A stretch of 53,471 nt of DNA from Enteractinococcus helveticum. GTDB lineage: Bacteria; Actinomycetota; Actinomycetes; Actinomycetales; Micrococcaceae. Positions 36,230 to 46,072 of this stretch are shown here, one piece after another. The number at the start of each line of letters is the position of its first letter. The stretch's first letter is position 1. Where the stretch lies: the NCBI RefSeq assembly GCF_001657475.1, contig NZ_LXEY01000115.1, positions 1 to 53,471 on the forward strand, in the 5' to 3' direction. The position numbers and the translations under genes were made by a program. The notes under the pieces were generated by a model. That model saw only the letters and a program-made list of their open reading frames with translations, had not been told where the DNA came from and did no database searches.

Positions 36230-38788
36230 ATGCGTATCCCATTGTCATGGTTGCGTGAGTACACGCAGCTTCCAGCAGACGCTACTGCAGAAGACCTCCT
36301 GGCAGATCTGGTCAAGGTCGGATTAGAAGAAGAAGACGTTCATGGTTTTGAACTCACCGGCCCGATCGTAGTCGGCAAGGTCTTAGAGAAAACCCCCGAA
36401 GAACACTCCAACGGTAAAACCATCAACTGGTGCCGCGTTCAGGTGGTTCCAGATGGCCAAACCCAGACCTTAGAAGGCAAAGGCATTGACCCTTCGGGTG
36501 TCCAGGGTGTGGTGTGCGGTGCTCACAACTTTGAAGTTGGCGATAAGGTGATCGTTACGCTGCCCGGTGCGGTGTTGCCAGGCAACTTCAAGATCTCTGC
36601 ACGCAAAACCTATGGCCATACCTCGGCCGGGATGATCGCCTCAGAATCCGAGCTTGGTCTGGGGGAGGGGCACGACGGCATCGTCGTGTTGTCAGAGTGG
36701 GGCCTTGATCCAGAAATCGGCACCGATGTGCTGGAACTTTTGCATCTGGATGACGAGGCCGCCGAAATTAACGTCACGCCCGATCGCGGCTATGTGCTGT
36801 CGATTCGTGGGGCTGCCCGCGAATACGCCCACGCCACCGGAACCGAATTTACGGATCCGGCGTGCGCGATTCAGGTGCCGGCGGCTAATGACTCCGGCTG
36901 GTCGGTACGCATCGATGACACCGCACCAATTCACGGTCAGCCCGGGGCCACTCGGTTTGTTGCCCGACGCGTTGATGCCATTGATCCCAAGGCCACCACG
37001 CCGTCATGGATGTCGGCGCGCCTGCGCCTGGCAGGAATTCGTCCGCTGAGCCTGCCGGTTGATATTTCCAACTACGTCATGCTCGAGCTGGGCCAGCCGT
37101 TGCACTTCTACGACGCAGAGAAACTTCGTGGTCAGATAGTTGTTCGGCGAGCGCACGAGGGCGAAACCCTAGAAACCCTGGACGGCAAGACCCGTAAACT
37201 TCATGTCGAGGACCTGTTGATCACCGACGATTCAGGTGCGATCGGCATGGCCGGCGTCATGGGTGGTCTGTCGACCGAAGTTAGCGACACCACCACTTCA
37301 ATTCTGATTGAATCGGCGAACTTCGATACCGTGTCAGTGTCGCGCACCCAGCGTCGTCATCGTCTGCCCTCCGAAGCTTCGAAACGCAATACGCGCGGTG
37401 TGGACTGGCACGTGGCCGACAAAGCAGCCCAGCGTGCCGCCGAATTGCTCGTGGAACTCGCCGGCGGCACCATGGGCGAGGGAGTCACCGACGTGGGTGA
37501 ACCACCGGTGGTCCCAACCGTTCGATTGCGCGCTGATTACCCATCGCAATTGGTGGGCTATGACTACACCGAAGAACAAGTCAACCAGGTGCTAGTCGAT
37601 CTGGGCGGCCACGTGTCGCAACAGCGCGATGACACCGATGGCACCACGATCTTTGTGGTCACGCCACCATCTTGGCGCACCGACTTGAACATCCCGGAAG
37701 ACCTCGTTGAAGAGGTTGCCCGACTCGTGGGCTACTCACATATTCCCGCCACGCTGCCCGTGCCCCCTCCTGGTCGCGGCCTGACCAAGGCCCAGCGGAT
37801 GCGTCGCCAAATCGCTGATGCTCTGGCAGGAGCCGGACTGATTGAAACCCTGTCCTATCCATTCGTATCGGAAGCCCAGAATAAAACCTTCGGTTCCCCG
37901 AACGAGGAAACGGCTGCAGCCCAGCGCATGGTGAAACTGGCCAACCCGATCTCTGCGGAGTTCGGCTGGCTGCGCACCACCATTTTGCCCGGCCTGCTGG
38001 AAACCGCACGGCGCAACGTCTCGCGCGGATTCCGTGACATCGCCGTGTATGAGTCAGGAAAAGTCTTCCTGCCAAGCGCCACCATCGGGTCGCCGGAAAT
38101 CCCGCCGCTGGGAGTTCGTCCCACCGATGAGGTACTGGCTGAACTCGAAGTCGGCATCCCAGCACAACCGCATCGGCTTGCCGCGGTCTTCACCGGCCAC
38201 GATTCGGCTCCCGGACCAGGTCACACACCGCGCGTCTACGACTGGCAGGATCCAATCGGCGCCGCCCTCGATATTGCCGATGTCGCCGGCGTCGACCTGA
38301 CGATTCGCCAGGGTGCACACCACAGTTTCCACCCGGGCCGAGTCGCGGAACTGGTGGTTGACGGTATAGTCATTGGCTACGCCGGTGAACTGCTGCCGAA
38401 ACTGCTGGAAGACTGGGACCTGCCCGTTCGTACCGCCGCGATGGAACTGAATCTGGATGCGCTGATTGCCGCAGCTCCGAACGTGGTGGAAGCACATCCG
38501 GTTGTGACCTACCCGGCCACCTACCAAGACGTCGCGCTGGTCGTGGATCACCAGGTTGTCGCTGCAGACGTGCAGCAGACCCTGCAACAAGCAGCCGGTG
38601 ACCTACTAGAACACATCGGTTTATTTGATGTGTATACCGGCGCTGGTATTGACGAAGGCAAAAAGTCCTTGGCCTACAATCTGCGCTTCCGGGCCACCGA
38701 TCGGACGCTGACTGCTGATGAAGCATCCCAAGCCCGTCTCGCCGCGATCGCCGCAGCGGAAACCGAACACGGAGCTGTTCTACGATGA
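36230..38788 (+). CDS. pheT: Phenylalanine-tRNA ligase beta subunit
   Basis: 852-aa tRNA-binding and editing subunit. MRIPLSWLREYTQLP is the conserved start at ATG 36230; an upstream in-frame ATG at 36176 lies inside pheS. The OB-fold tRNA-binding domain (about residues 40-150: VVGKVLEKTPEEHS, VVCGAHNFEVGDKV), the B3/B4 editing domain (SLPVDISNYVMLELGQPLHF), B5 (LVGYSHIPATLP), the core-like domain and the C-terminal FDX-ACB domain (YPATYQDVALVVDHQV, YNLRFRATDRTLTADEA) all appear. Its stop overlaps the next small frame by four bases (ATGA). Confidence 0.97.
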   Translation: MRIPLSWLREYTQLPADATAEDLLADLVKVGLEEEDVHGFELTGPIVVGKVLEKTPEEHSNGKTINWCRVQVVPDGQTQTLEGKGIDPSGVQGVVCGAHNFEVGDKVIVTLPGAVLPGNFKISARKTYGHTSAGMIASESELGLGEGHDGIVVLSEWGLDPEIGTDVLELLHLDDEAAEINVTPDRGYVLSIRGAAREYAHATGTEFTDPACAIQVPAANDSGWSVRIDDTAPIHGQPGATRFVARRVDAIDPKATTPSWMSARLRLAGIRPLSLPVDISNYVMLELGQPLHFYDAEKLRGQIVVRRAHEGETLETLDGKTRKLHVEDLLITDDSGAIGMAGVMGGLSTEVSDTTTSILIESANFDTVSVSRTQRRHRLPSEASKRNTRGVDWHVADKAAQRAAELLVELAGGTMGEGVTDVGEPPVVPTVRLRADYPSQLVGYDYTEEQVNQVLVDLGGHVSQQRDDTDGTTIFVVTPPSWRTDLNIPEDLVEEVARLVGYSHIPATLPVPPPGRGLTKAQRMRRQIADALAGAGLIETLSYPFVSEAQNKTFGSPNEETAAAQRMVKLANPISAEFGWLRTTILPGLLETARRNVSRGFRDIAVYESGKVFLPSATIGSPEIPPLGVRPTDEVLAELEVGIPAQPHRLAAVFTGHDSAPGPGHTPRVYDWQDPIGAALDIADVAGVDLTIRQGAHHSFHPGRVAELVVDGIVIGYAGELLPKLLEDWDLPVRTAAMELNLDALIAAAPNVVEAHPVVTYPATYQDVALVVDHQVVAADVQQTLQQAAGDLLEHIGLFDVYTGAGIDEGKKSLAYNLRFRATDRTLTADEASQARLAAIAAAETEHGAVLR

Positions 38789-38931
38789 GTCAACCCTGGG
38801 AACTCCATGATCCCGTCCCCGAAACCGATCGCGACCGTGCCAAACGCCGCCGCCGACAATTTGGCGTCTCGGCCATTGCACTGCTCGTCGTCATCGGCAT
38901 GATCGGGACCACGGTCATGTCCCTGCTCTAA
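38785..38931 (+). CDS. Small single-pass membrane protein coupled to pheT
   Basis: A 48-aa frame whose ATG overlaps the pheT stop. It has an acidic start (MSQPWELHDPVPETDRDRA), a very basic stretch (KRRRRQF) and one hydrophobic segment (GVSAIALLVVIGMIGTTVMSLL without break, about residues 27-48). This is the topology of a positive-inside membrane-anchored peptide. No family is recognised. The four-base overlap and position just before the terminator suggest it is expressed with pheST. Function unknown. Confidence 0.6.
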   Translation: MSQPWELHDPVPETDRDRAKRRRRQFGVSAIALLVVIGMIGTTVMSLL

Positions 38932-38943
38932 ATCCTGAGAAAA

Positions 38944-38990
38944 CAAGGGGCAGGCGTGGTGTTCAAAACGAACACCACGCCTGCCCCTTG
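38944..38990. terminator. Bidirectional terminator between pheT unit and quinone oxidoreductase gene
   Basis: A perfect 21-base stem (38944-38964 with 38970-38990) and a five-base loop AAAAC. On the minus strand it is followed by TTTTCTC, a good U-tract for the oxidoreductase gene; on the plus strand by TGGTTTAA. It separates two convergent genes. Confidence 0.9.
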
Positions 38991-39010
38991 TGGTTTAACC
39001 CGCAAAGCGA

Positions 39011-40006
39011 CTACGGAACGAGTACCGTCTTACCGGTTGTGGATCTCGATTCGAGTGCGCGATGGGCATCACCGGCATTTTTGAGATCGAATCGTTCATC
39101 GACACTGAGCCTCAGGGCGCCCTCGGCAAGCCAGCCAAAAATCTCGCCGGCCCGCCATGACACCTCATCGCCTGTCAGCGTGTGAAACGCCAAACTTGGT
39201 CGCGTAGCGAACAGTGACCCGCTGGAATTGAGCCGCTGCAAATCAAATGGCGGCACCGGACCGGAAGCAGCCCCGAATAGCACCATCATCCCGCGGATCC
39301 GCAGCGAAGCCAGCGATGTGTCAAAGGTGTTGGCACCGACGCCATCATAGACGACATCCACGCCGACGCCGTTGGTGACTTCACGCAATTTGTCACCAAA
39401 ATTATCGTAGTCGAACACCTCGTCGGCTCCGGCATTTAAGGCAATCTTGCGCTTTTCTTCGGTGGAGACCACCGTGTAGACATGCGCGCCCAGGTGTTTG
39501 CACATCTGAATCAGCAACTGGCCGACGCCGCCGGCCCCGGCGGTCAAAAACACGTTGTGGCCAGGCTTGACTTCAAATGTTGAGCGGCACAGATAGTGCG
39601 CCGTCATACCCTGCAGTGGAATAGCTGCAGCCTCGATGAGGTCAATCGTGTCGGGTACCGGCAATAACTTATCGGCCGGAGCAACAAAAAACTCAGCATA
39701 AGTCGCTTCGGCTGAGGCGGTAGCCACGCGATCGCCCACGGCAACATTCGTGACGTCGTCGCCAAGGGCGATGACCGTTCCGGAAGCCTCGGAGCCAGGA
39801 ATGAAGGGGTAGTGGACATCGTAGAGTCCAGAACGCTGATACGTTTCAATAAAGTTCAGACCTGCGGCGGCCGTTTCGACCAACACTTGGCCTGCACCGG
39901 GGGTAGGGACCGGGACTTCACGCCAATCAAAATTCTCTGGACCGCCGGCCTGTGTGGCCACGGCTGCATGCATATTTTCTGGAAGTTCTACGGGAATTTG
40001 AGTCAT
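39011..40006 (-). CDS. NADPH:quinone oxidoreductase family protein
   Basis: Medium-chain dehydrogenase/reductase of 331 aa. The N-terminal GroES-like domain has GPENFDWREVPVPTPGAGQV, GLNFIETYQRSGLYDVHYPF and IPGSEASGTV; the zinc ligands of alcohol dehydrogenases are absent, as in QOR. The Rossmann motif is LTAGAGGVGQLLIQMCKHLGA, seen as AGAGGVGQLLIQMC, followed by AGADEVFDY. It probably reduces quinones or enones with NADPH. It diverges from argC; the shared 95-base gap contains the ARG boxes. It may be leaderless or short-leadered, as no ribosome site is seen. Confidence 0.9.
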   Translation of the reverse strand: MTQIPVELPENMHAAVATQAGGPENFDWREVPVPTPGAGQVLVETAAAGLNFIETYQRSGLYDVHYPFIPGSEASGTVIALGDDVTNVAVGDRVATASAEATYAEFFVAPADKLLPVPDTIDLIEAAAIPLQGMTAHYLCRSTFEVKPGHNVFLTAGAGGVGQLLIQMCKHLGAHVYTVVSTEEKRKIALNAGADEVFDYDNFGDKLREVTNGVGVDVVYDGVGANTFDTSLASLRIRGMMVLFGAASGPVPPFDLQRLNSSGSLFATRPSLAFHTLTGDEVSWRAGEIFGWLAEGALRLSVDERFDLKNAGDAHRALESRSTTGKTVLVP

Positions 40007-40054
40007 AGTAGCTACGTTACATTTCCGTGGGGAGCATCGCTAGAAATGCCCCAC

Positions 40055-40088
40055 TGCATAATTATTACACATACTGCATATTTTAGTG
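40055..40088 (+). promoter_or_regulatory. Tandem ARG boxes upstream of argC
   Basis: TGCATAATTATTAC (40055-40068) and TGCATATTTTAGTG (40075-40088) are two A+T-rich sites with starts 20 bases apart, the spacing of paired ArgR operators bound on one face of DNA. They resemble the ARG box consensus with its TGAAT/ATTCA half-sites. The argR gene is in the same operon, so feedback repression by ArgR-arginine is expected. The second box probably overlaps the promoter. Confidence 0.65.
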
Positions 40089-40101
40089 TTAGGGTGGACG
40101 C

Positions 40102-41133
40102 ATGACTCTTAGTGTAGCTGTATCTGGAGCCAGTGGCTATGCCGGTGGAGAGGTCCTACGGTTGTTGACCTCACACCCGCACGTCCAAATTGGCTCAATC
40201 ACCGCCCATTCCAACGCCGGCCAGAAACTTGGCGGCCTGCAACCCCATCTGCATGCCCTGGCAGACCGAGTGCTGGAGCCAACCGATGTTGACGTACTGC
40301 GCGGCCATGACGTCGTCTTCTTAGCGCTACCGCACGGCGCATCCGCCGAAATTGCCGCTCAACTGCCCGAAGACACCCTGGTGATTGACGCCGGTGCCGA
40401 TCACCGTCTGACCGATAGTGCAATGTGGGAGAAGTTCTACGGTTCACCGCATGCCGGCACCTGGCCCTACGGTCTCCCCGAATTGCCTGGCAACCGGGAA
40501 AAACTTACCAATGCCAAACGGATTGCGGTGCCCGGATGCTACCCGACCGGCTCGATTCTGGGACTGGCACCTGGATTTACCGGTGGCGTATTGCAAACCG
40601 ACGACGTCGTCATTGTTGCAGCATCTGGTACATCGGGTGCCGGAAAATCACTGAAACCGCACCTGCTGGGTTCCGAAGTTATGGGTGGCATGAGCCCCTA
40701 CGGTGTGGGCGGCCTACACCGCCACACCCCTGAAATCATTCAGGGCCTGTCGCAGGCCGCCGGACAAGACGTCTCGCTGTCGTTTACTCCAACCCTGGCC
40801 CCGATGCCGCGCGGGATTTTGACCACGGCCACCGCCAAATATGTTCCCGGCACCTCTGCCGAAGCAATTCGTGCTGCCTGGGAAACAGCCTATGGCAACG
40901 AACAATTCGTGCACCTGCTGCCCGAGGGCCAGTGGCCTTCCACTAAATCTGTGCTCGGCTCCAACCACGTCGTGATGCAGCTGGCCGTTGATGAAGCCGC
41001 CGGTCGCGTGATCGTGGTGGTCGCCGTCGATAACCTCACCAAAGGTACCGCCGGGGGAGCAGTCCAGTCGATGAACATCGCCCTGGGCTACCCCGAAGAA
41101 ACTGGTCTGACCGTTCAAGGAGTCGCTCCGTGA
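40102..41133 (+). CDS. argC: N-acetyl-gamma-glutamyl-phosphate reductase
   Basis: NADPH-dependent third step of arginine synthesis. [21 protein letters not shown] is the Rossmann start (seen as [16 protein letters not shown]), the catalytic Cys is in [14 protein letters not shown], and [20 protein letters not shown] and HTPEIIQGL are conserved. It is 343 aa with ATG at 40102, close to the second ARG box, so the leader must be very short. Its stop overlaps the argJ start (GTGA). Confidence 0.97.
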   Translation: MTLSVAVSGASGYAGGEVLRLLTSHPHVQIGSITAHSNAGQKLGGLQPHLHALADRVLEPTDVDVLRGHDVVFLALPHGASAEIAAQLPEDTLVIDAGADHRLTDSAMWEKFYGSPHAGTWPYGLPELPGNREKLTNAKRIAVPGCYPTGSILGLAPGFTGGVLQTDDVVIVAASGTSGAGKSLKPHLLGSEVMGGMSPYGVGGLHRHTPEIIQGLSQAAGQDVSLSFTPTLAPMPRGILTTATAKYVPGTSAEAIRAAWETAYGNEQFVHLLPEGQWPSTKSVLGSNHVVMQLAVDEAAGRVIVVVAVDNLTKGTAGGAVQSMNIALGYPEETGLTVQGVAP

Positions 41134-42281
41134 GTCTCATCCAACCGGCCGGGTTTACCGCTTCCGGCATCGCCGCAGGTATTAAAGCATCCGGCGATCT
41201 TGACCTTGCCTTGATCGTCAACAATGGCCCACGCTATGACGCTGCCGGAGTGTTCACCACCAACCGGATCTCTGCTGCTCCGGTGCGCTGGTCCCAGACC
41301 GCGATCCAAGATGGGCAAGCCCGCGCAGTGGTCCTGAACTCCGGCGGTGCCAACGCCTGCACGGGTGTCCAAGGTGACCACGATGCCGCTGCCATGGCTG
41401 ACCACACCGCTAGAGCGTTAGACATTGCCGCTGACGACGTGCTGGTGTGTTCCACCGGGCTGATTGGCGAGCGCTTACCCATGGACAAGGTGGTCGCTGG
41501 GATCGCAACCGCCGTTGAGGCGCTGACTGATGATGGATTAGTGACCGCTGCCAAAGCGATTATGACCACCGATACAGTCCACAAAACCGCCCAAGCACAA
41601 GGAACCGGCTACACGGTGGCCGGGATGACCAAGGGTGCGGGCATGATCGCACCGGGTATGGCCACGATGCTTGCCGTGGTGACCACCGACGCCGTCGTGG
41701 ATTCAGCCCTGGCACATGAGCTGCTGACAGAAGCCGTTCGAACGACGTTCAACCGAGCAGATTCCGATGGCTGCATGTCAACTAATGACACCGTTCTACT
41801 CATGGCCTCGGGAGCCTCCGATGTCACGCCAGATCGCGACGAGTTACAAGCACTACTGCGTACGGTGTGCGGTTCGCTGGCCCGCCAGATCATTGGAGAC
41901 GCCGAAGGTTCCACCCGCGACATCGCCGTGACGGTTCATGGCGCGGCCACCGAAGCCGAAGGCGAAGACGTCGCCCGTGCGGTGACGCGCTCGAATTTGT
42001 TCAAGACCGCGATGTTCGGTCAAGACCCCAACTGGGGCCGGATCATCTCGGCCGTTGGCACCACGGATGCCCAATTCGATCCCACGACCCTGGATGTCGC
42101 GGTGAACGACGTCATGGTGTGCCGCAATGCCGGAATTGGCGAAGATCGCAGCCTGGTGAAATTCGACGACCGTGAAGTCACCGTCGATATTTACCTGAAG
42201 GCCGGCGATCACGCGGTCACCGTGTGGACCAATGACCTGTCCTATGACTACGTGCGCGAAAACGCCGAATACTCCTCCTAG
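41130..42281 (+). CDS. argJ: Bifunctional ornithine acetyltransferase/N-acetylglutamate synthase
   Basis: Recycles the acetyl group from N-acetylornithine to glutamate, closing the arginine acetyl cycle. The proenzyme cleaves itself before Thr179 in [15 protein letters not shown], giving two chains. [41 protein letters not shown] and [14 protein letters not shown] are conserved. It is 383 aa with a GTG start at 41130 overlapping argC by four bases. Whether it also makes N-acetylglutamate from acetyl-CoA cannot be told from sequence. Confidence 0.97.
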   Translation: MSLIQPAGFTASGIAAGIKASGDLDLALIVNNGPRYDAAGVFTTNRISAAPVRWSQTAIQDGQARAVVLNSGGANACTGVQGDHDAAAMADHTARALDIAADDVLVCSTGLIGERLPMDKVVAGIATAVEALTDDGLVTAAKAIMTTDTVHKTAQAQGTGYTVAGMTKGAGMIAPGMATMLAVVTTDAVVDSALAHELLTEAVRTTFNRADSDGCMSTNDTVLLMASGASDVTPDRDELQALLRTVCGSLARQIIGDAEGSTRDIAVTVHGAATEAEGEDVARAVTRSNLFKTAMFGQDPNWGRIISAVGTTDAQFDPTTLDVAVNDVMVCRNAGIGEDRSLVKFDDREVTVDIYLKAGDHAVTVWTNDLSYDYVRENAEYSS

Positions 42282-42295
42282 AAGAGCAGCTTTTC

Positions 42296-43204
42296 ATGAC
42301 AATAACACCACGCGATATGTCCAAGGCTGCCGAAAAAGCAGCCGTGCTGATCGAGGCCCTGCCCTGGATCCAGAAATTTGCCGGCACCACCATGGTCATC
42401 AAATACGGTGGGAACGCCATGGTGTCCGATGAACTGCGCGAAGCCTTCGTCCAGGACATGGTCTTTCTCCACCACTGCGGCATCCACCCGGTGGTTGTAC
42501 ACGGCGGTGGTCCACAGATCAGTGAGATGCTCGACAAGCTCGACATCGAATCGGAATTCCGAGGTGGGCTCCGCGTCACAACCGAAGAAACCATGGAAGT
42601 CGTCCGCATGGTGCTCACCGGCAAAGTCGGCCGACAGCTCGTCGGCCTCATTAACGCCCACGGCACCTATGCGGTGGGAATGTCCGGAGAAGACGCTGAC
42701 CTGTTTGTCGCCCACCGTACCCAGCACGTGATCGACGGCGAACAACTCGACCTCGGTCTGGTCGGCGACGTCGTCAACGTCAACACTGCTCCGATTACCG
42801 ATCTGATCGCCAACGGGCGCATCCCGGTGGTCTCATCGGTTGCCCCGGAAGTAGACCCAGACACGAATCAGCCCACCGGACAAGTACTCAACGTCAACGC
42901 TGATACCGCAGCCGCCGAACTGGCCGCAGCACTGGGGGCAGCCAAGCTTGTGGTGTTGACCGACGTCGAAGGCCTTTACGGTAATTGGCCGGATCCGTCA
43001 TCGCTGATCACCTCGATCACCGCCGATGAGTTGCGCGGCATGCTCGATCGTTTAGAATCCGGGATGATCCCGAAAATGCGAGCCTGCCTGAGCGCCGTCG
43101 AATCGGGTGTGCCACAGGCCCACATTGTCGATGGCCGCCAACCTCATTCGATGTTGCTGGAAATCTTTACCACCGCCGGCGTCGGCACCCAAGTCACACC
43201 ATAG
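42296..43204 (+). CDS. argB: Acetylglutamate kinase
   Basis: Phosphorylates N-acetylglutamate; in actinobacteria usually the arginine-inhibited enzyme. [44 protein letters not shown] seen as [18 protein letters not shown], and the nucleotide-binding [12 protein letters not shown] are present. The 302 aa include an N-terminal helix ([20 protein letters not shown]) of the kind needed for hexamer formation and arginine feedback. It starts 14 bases after argJ. Confidence 0.97.
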   Translation: MTITPRDMSKAAEKAAVLIEALPWIQKFAGTTMVIKYGGNAMVSDELREAFVQDMVFLHHCGIHPVVVHGGGPQISEMLDKLDIESEFRGGLRVTTEETMEVVRMVLTGKVGRQLVGLINAHGTYAVGMSGEDADLFVAHRTQHVIDGEQLDLGLVGDVVNVNTAPITDLIANGRIPVVSSVAPEVDPDTNQPTGQVLNVNADTAAAELAAALGAAKLVVLTDVEGLYGNWPDPSSLITSITADELRGMLDRLESGMIPKMRACLSAVESGVPQAHIVDGRQPHSMLLEIFTTAGVGTQVTP

Positions 43205-43211
43205 GAACTTC

Positions 43212-44471
43212 ATGACAGAAAATCTGCTGGAACGCTATCAACGTTCCATGACCAACATGTTCGGCACCCCAGCCCAAGCGCTCGTCAAAGGCGAAGGGGT
43301 TTACGTCTGGGATGCCGACGGCAAACGCTACACCGATTTTTTGGCCGGCATCGCGGTTAATGCGTTGGGGCACGCGCACCCAGCCATTGTTGAAGCGCTG
43401 ACCGAACAAGCCAAAACGCTGGGCCACATTTCTAACCTGTTCACCTCGCTGCCACAGGTCGGCCTCGCCGAACGACTGTTGGCCATGGCTGGCATCTCCG
43501 AAGGTGCAGCGTTCTTTGCCAACTCCGGTACCGAAGCCAATGAGGCCGCCTTTAAACTTGCGCGTCGCCATAGCCACGCCCAAGGTGGTAGCCGGCCGAA
43601 GGTCATTGCACTGCAAAACGCGTTTCACGGTCGCACCATGGGTGCCCTAGCACTGACCTGGAAACCGCAGTATCGGGAACCATTTGAGCCACTACCCGGC
43701 GGCGTGGTGTTTGTGCCTGCCGGCGATATTGAGGCGCTAAAAGCCCAGATGGACGACACCGTGGCCGCCGTGATTGTCGAACCTGTGCAGGGTGAAGCCG
43801 GCGTACGAGATTTCCCGCCCGGTTACCTCCAGCAGGTCCGCCAGGCCTGTACTGAACACGGGGCACTCCTAATTTTTGACGAGATCCAATCGGGCATCGG
43901 CCGCACCGGCACCTGGTTCGCTTTCCAGAACCCGCAAGTCACCGGCACCGCTGACCCAGTGCTCCCCGATGCCATGACCCTGGCCAAAGGACTTGGCGGT
44001 GGCATGCCAATCGGTGCGCTGGTGACCTTCGGCAAAGACGTCTCCGAACTCTTTACCGCAGGCCAACACGGCACCACCTTCGGCGGCAACCCGCTGGCCA
44101 CCGCAACGGCACTGGCAGTCTTGGAAACCATCGAATCCGACAACATCCTCCACAACGTTCGCACGGTTGGCACCTACCTAGAACAACAGCTCCACGCATT
44201 GCCAATCGTCAAAACCGTTCGCGCCTACGGTCTGTGGCAAGGCATCGAACTCGATACTGAAGCCATCACGGCCCAGGGTATGCGCCTGCCGGAGGGCGGT
44301 TTGGCACCAAAAGTCGTTGCCAAAGCCCTGGACTACGGGTACATCATCAACGCCACCGATCAGACCACCCTGCGCCTGGCGCCACCGTTGATCATCACGA
44401 CCGAACAGGTCGACCCCCTCATCCAAGACCTGCCCAATATCGTTGCTGAAACGGTTGCGGAAGCCAACTAG
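43212..44471 (+). CDS. argD: Acetylornithine aminotransferase
   Basis: Class III PLP aminotransferase (419 aa) forming N-acetylornithine. DGKRYTDFLAGIAVNALGHA, FANSGTEANEAAFKLARRH, ALQNAFHGRTMGALALT, IFDEIQSGIGRTGTWFAF and the PLP lysine in TLAKGLGGGMPIGA are intact. The ATG at 43212 follows argB by seven bases; the frame extends back to 43107 inside argB and that extension is rejected. It may also act as succinyl-DAP aminotransferase in lysine synthesis, as ArgD does elsewhere. Confidence 0.96.
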   Translation: MTENLLERYQRSMTNMFGTPAQALVKGEGVYVWDADGKRYTDFLAGIAVNALGHAHPAIVEALTEQAKTLGHISNLFTSLPQVGLAERLLAMAGISEGAAFFANSGTEANEAAFKLARRHSHAQGGSRPKVIALQNAFHGRTMGALALTWKPQYREPFEPLPGGVVFVPAGDIEALKAQMDDTVAAVIVEPVQGEAGVRDFPPGYLQQVRQACTEHGALLIFDEIQSGIGRTGTWFAFQNPQVTGTADPVLPDAMTLAKGLGGGMPIGALVTFGKDVSELFTAGQHGTTFGGNPLATATALAVLETIESDNILHNVRTVGTYLEQQLHALPIVKTVRAYGLWQGIELDTEAITAQGMRLPEGGLAPKVVAKALDYGYIINATDQTTLRLAPPLIITTEQVDPLIQDLPNIVAETVAEAN

Positions 44472-44497
44472 CCGACCGAGCTTGAAGGAGCGGCATC

Positions 44498-45496
44498 ATG
44501 TCCAAAACCCCACGACACTTTCTCGTCGACACCGATCTGAGCCCAGCAGAACAGGCAGAAGTCCTCGATCTAGCCGCGATCATGAAGCAGCGACGCTTTG
44601 ACTTCAAACCACTGGCGGGGCCTCAAACCGGGATTGTCATGTTTGACAAGACCTCCACCAGGACCCGCATTTCATTTGCCGCAGGTCTGAGTGAGCTTGG
44701 CGGTAGTCCACTGATCATCAACCCGGGCGAATCGCAAATGGGACACAAAGAATCCATTTACGACTCGGCAAAAGTCTTTGAACGCATGGTCTCGGTTGTC
44801 ATCTGGCGTACCTATGCCCAAGCCGGCATTGAAGAACTAGCCGAAAACTCTTCTATCCCGGTCATCAATGCCCTGACTGATGATTACCATCCTTGCCAGG
44901 TGCTCGCCGACCTGCAAACCGTTCGAGAAGCCAAGGGTTCGACCCAGGGGCTGACCATGACTTATGTTGGGGACGCGGCCAATAATATGGCCAACTCCTA
45001 TCTGCTGGGCGGTGCCACAGCTGGCATGCACGTCCGCATTGCCGGTCCCGAAGGCTATCTTCCTGACGACGCCGTCGTTGCCGCAGCCACCCAGCGCGCT
45101 GAAGCAGCCGGTGGTTCGATTCTTGTCACGACCAACCCCGCAGAAGCTTTGGCGGACGCCGACGTCGTAGTGACTGACACCTGGATTTCAATGGGCCAGG
45201 AAGATGAAACGGAAATGCGCTTGAAACTGTTCAAAGACTATTCCGTTAACCAAGACGCGATGGCACAAGCCGCCGATGATGCGATCTTCTTGCACTGCCT
45301 ACCTGCCTACCGCGGGTACGAGGTTGCTGAAGAGGTCATCGACGGACCGCAATCGAGGGTCTTTGACGAAGCTGAAAACCGTTTACACGCACAAAAGGCT
45401 CTTATCGCCTGGCTGCTCTATGCCTCCGGGCTGGCAGATATTCCAGCTGAGCTATCCCTTCAACACGCGGTGGCTTCACGAGCCAAAGCACGTTAG
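44498..45496 (+). CDS. argF: Ornithine carbamoyltransferase
   Basis: Makes citrulline from ornithine and carbamoyl phosphate. The carbamoyl-phosphate loop is MFDKTSTRTRISF, with GESQMGHKESIYDSAKVFER (domain loop), DDYHPCQVLADLQT and the ornithine/SMG region VVTDTWISMGQEDE. The catalytic Cys is in FLHCLPAYRGYEV. It is 332 aa, with AAGGAG nine bases before ATG 44498. argG, needed to convert citrulline onward, is absent from the window. Confidence 0.97.
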   Translation: MSKTPRHFLVDTDLSPAEQAEVLDLAAIMKQRRFDFKPLAGPQTGIVMFDKTSTRTRISFAAGLSELGGSPLIINPGESQMGHKESIYDSAKVFERMVSVVIWRTYAQAGIEELAENSSIPVINALTDDYHPCQVLADLQTVREAKGSTQGLTMTYVGDAANNMANSYLLGGATAGMHVRIAGPEGYLPDDAVVAAATQRAEAAGGSILVTTNPAEALADADVVVTDTWISMGQEDETEMRLKLFKDYSVNQDAMAQAADDAIFLHCLPAYRGYEVAEEVIDGPQSRVFDEAENRLHAQKALIAWLLYASGLADIPAELSLQHAVASRAKAR

Positions 45497-45498
45497 CC

Positions 45499-46002
45499 AT
45501 GATGACTCCGATGACCAAAGCGGCCCGGCAGCATGAGATTCGAACGGTGCTGGAAACCCAGTCAATCCGTTCTCAGGCTGAACTAGCCGATGCTCTAGCC
45601 CAACGCGGAGTCACCGTCACGCAGGGAACGCTATCTCGTGATCTGGTGGATATCGGGGCAACCAGAGTTCGTGATGAAACCGGTCATATGATCTATCACG
45701 TGCCCACTGACACGGAAACGGGAACGGTTACCCAGAGCCCAGAAGCCACCGAAGCACGCTTATCAAGTCTGTGCAGAGAATTGTTGTTGGCCGCAGATGC
45801 ATCAGCAAATATCGCGGTGCTGCGCACACCACCGGGAGCAGCACAGTTTCTGGCATCAGTTATCGATCAAGCACGCTTGAACTTCGTGTTGGGGACCATA
45901 GCGGGTGACGACGCCATCATGGTCGTCACCCGCGACCCGAACGGTGGACAACAGGTGGCCCAAACATTTATTGGCTACGCCGAACAAGAACCTAAATTGT
46001 AG
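45499..46002 (+). CDS. argR: Arginine repressor ArgR
   Basis: Hexameric arginine-sensing repressor of 167 aa. The N-terminal winged helix is at about residues 5-75 (IRSQAELADALAQRGVTVTQ then GTLSRDLVDIGATRVR), and the C-terminal arginine-binding domain has RTPPGAAQFLASVIDQA and ILGTIAGDD-like VLGTIAGDDAIMVVTR. It starts two bases after argF; ATG 45502 and 45511 are also in frame. It most probably binds the two boxes before argC. A long hairpin terminator follows within four bases. Confidence 0.96.
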   Translation: MMTPMTKAARQHEIRTVLETQSIRSQAELADALAQRGVTVTQGTLSRDLVDIGATRVRDETGHMIYHVPTDTETGTVTQSPEATEARLSSLCRELLLAADASANIAVLRTPPGAAQFLASVIDQARLNFVLGTIAGDDAIMVVTRDPNGGQQVAQTFIGYAEQEPKL

Positions 46003-46005
46003 GTT

Positions 46006-46055
46006 CGAAATGCGGAAGGCTCGGTTCCATCTGGAACCGAGCCTTCCGCATTTCG
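46006..46055. terminator. Bidirectional hairpin terminator after argR
   Basis: A perfect 23-base stem (46006-46028 with 46033-46055) with a four-base loop ATCT, between the convergent argR and lipoprotein genes. Neither side has a strong T-run, so it fits the stem-only terminators common in actinobacteria. It closes the argCJBDFR unit. Confidence 0.88.
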
Positions 46056-46072
46056 AGGGTGCGTTCAGAGCG

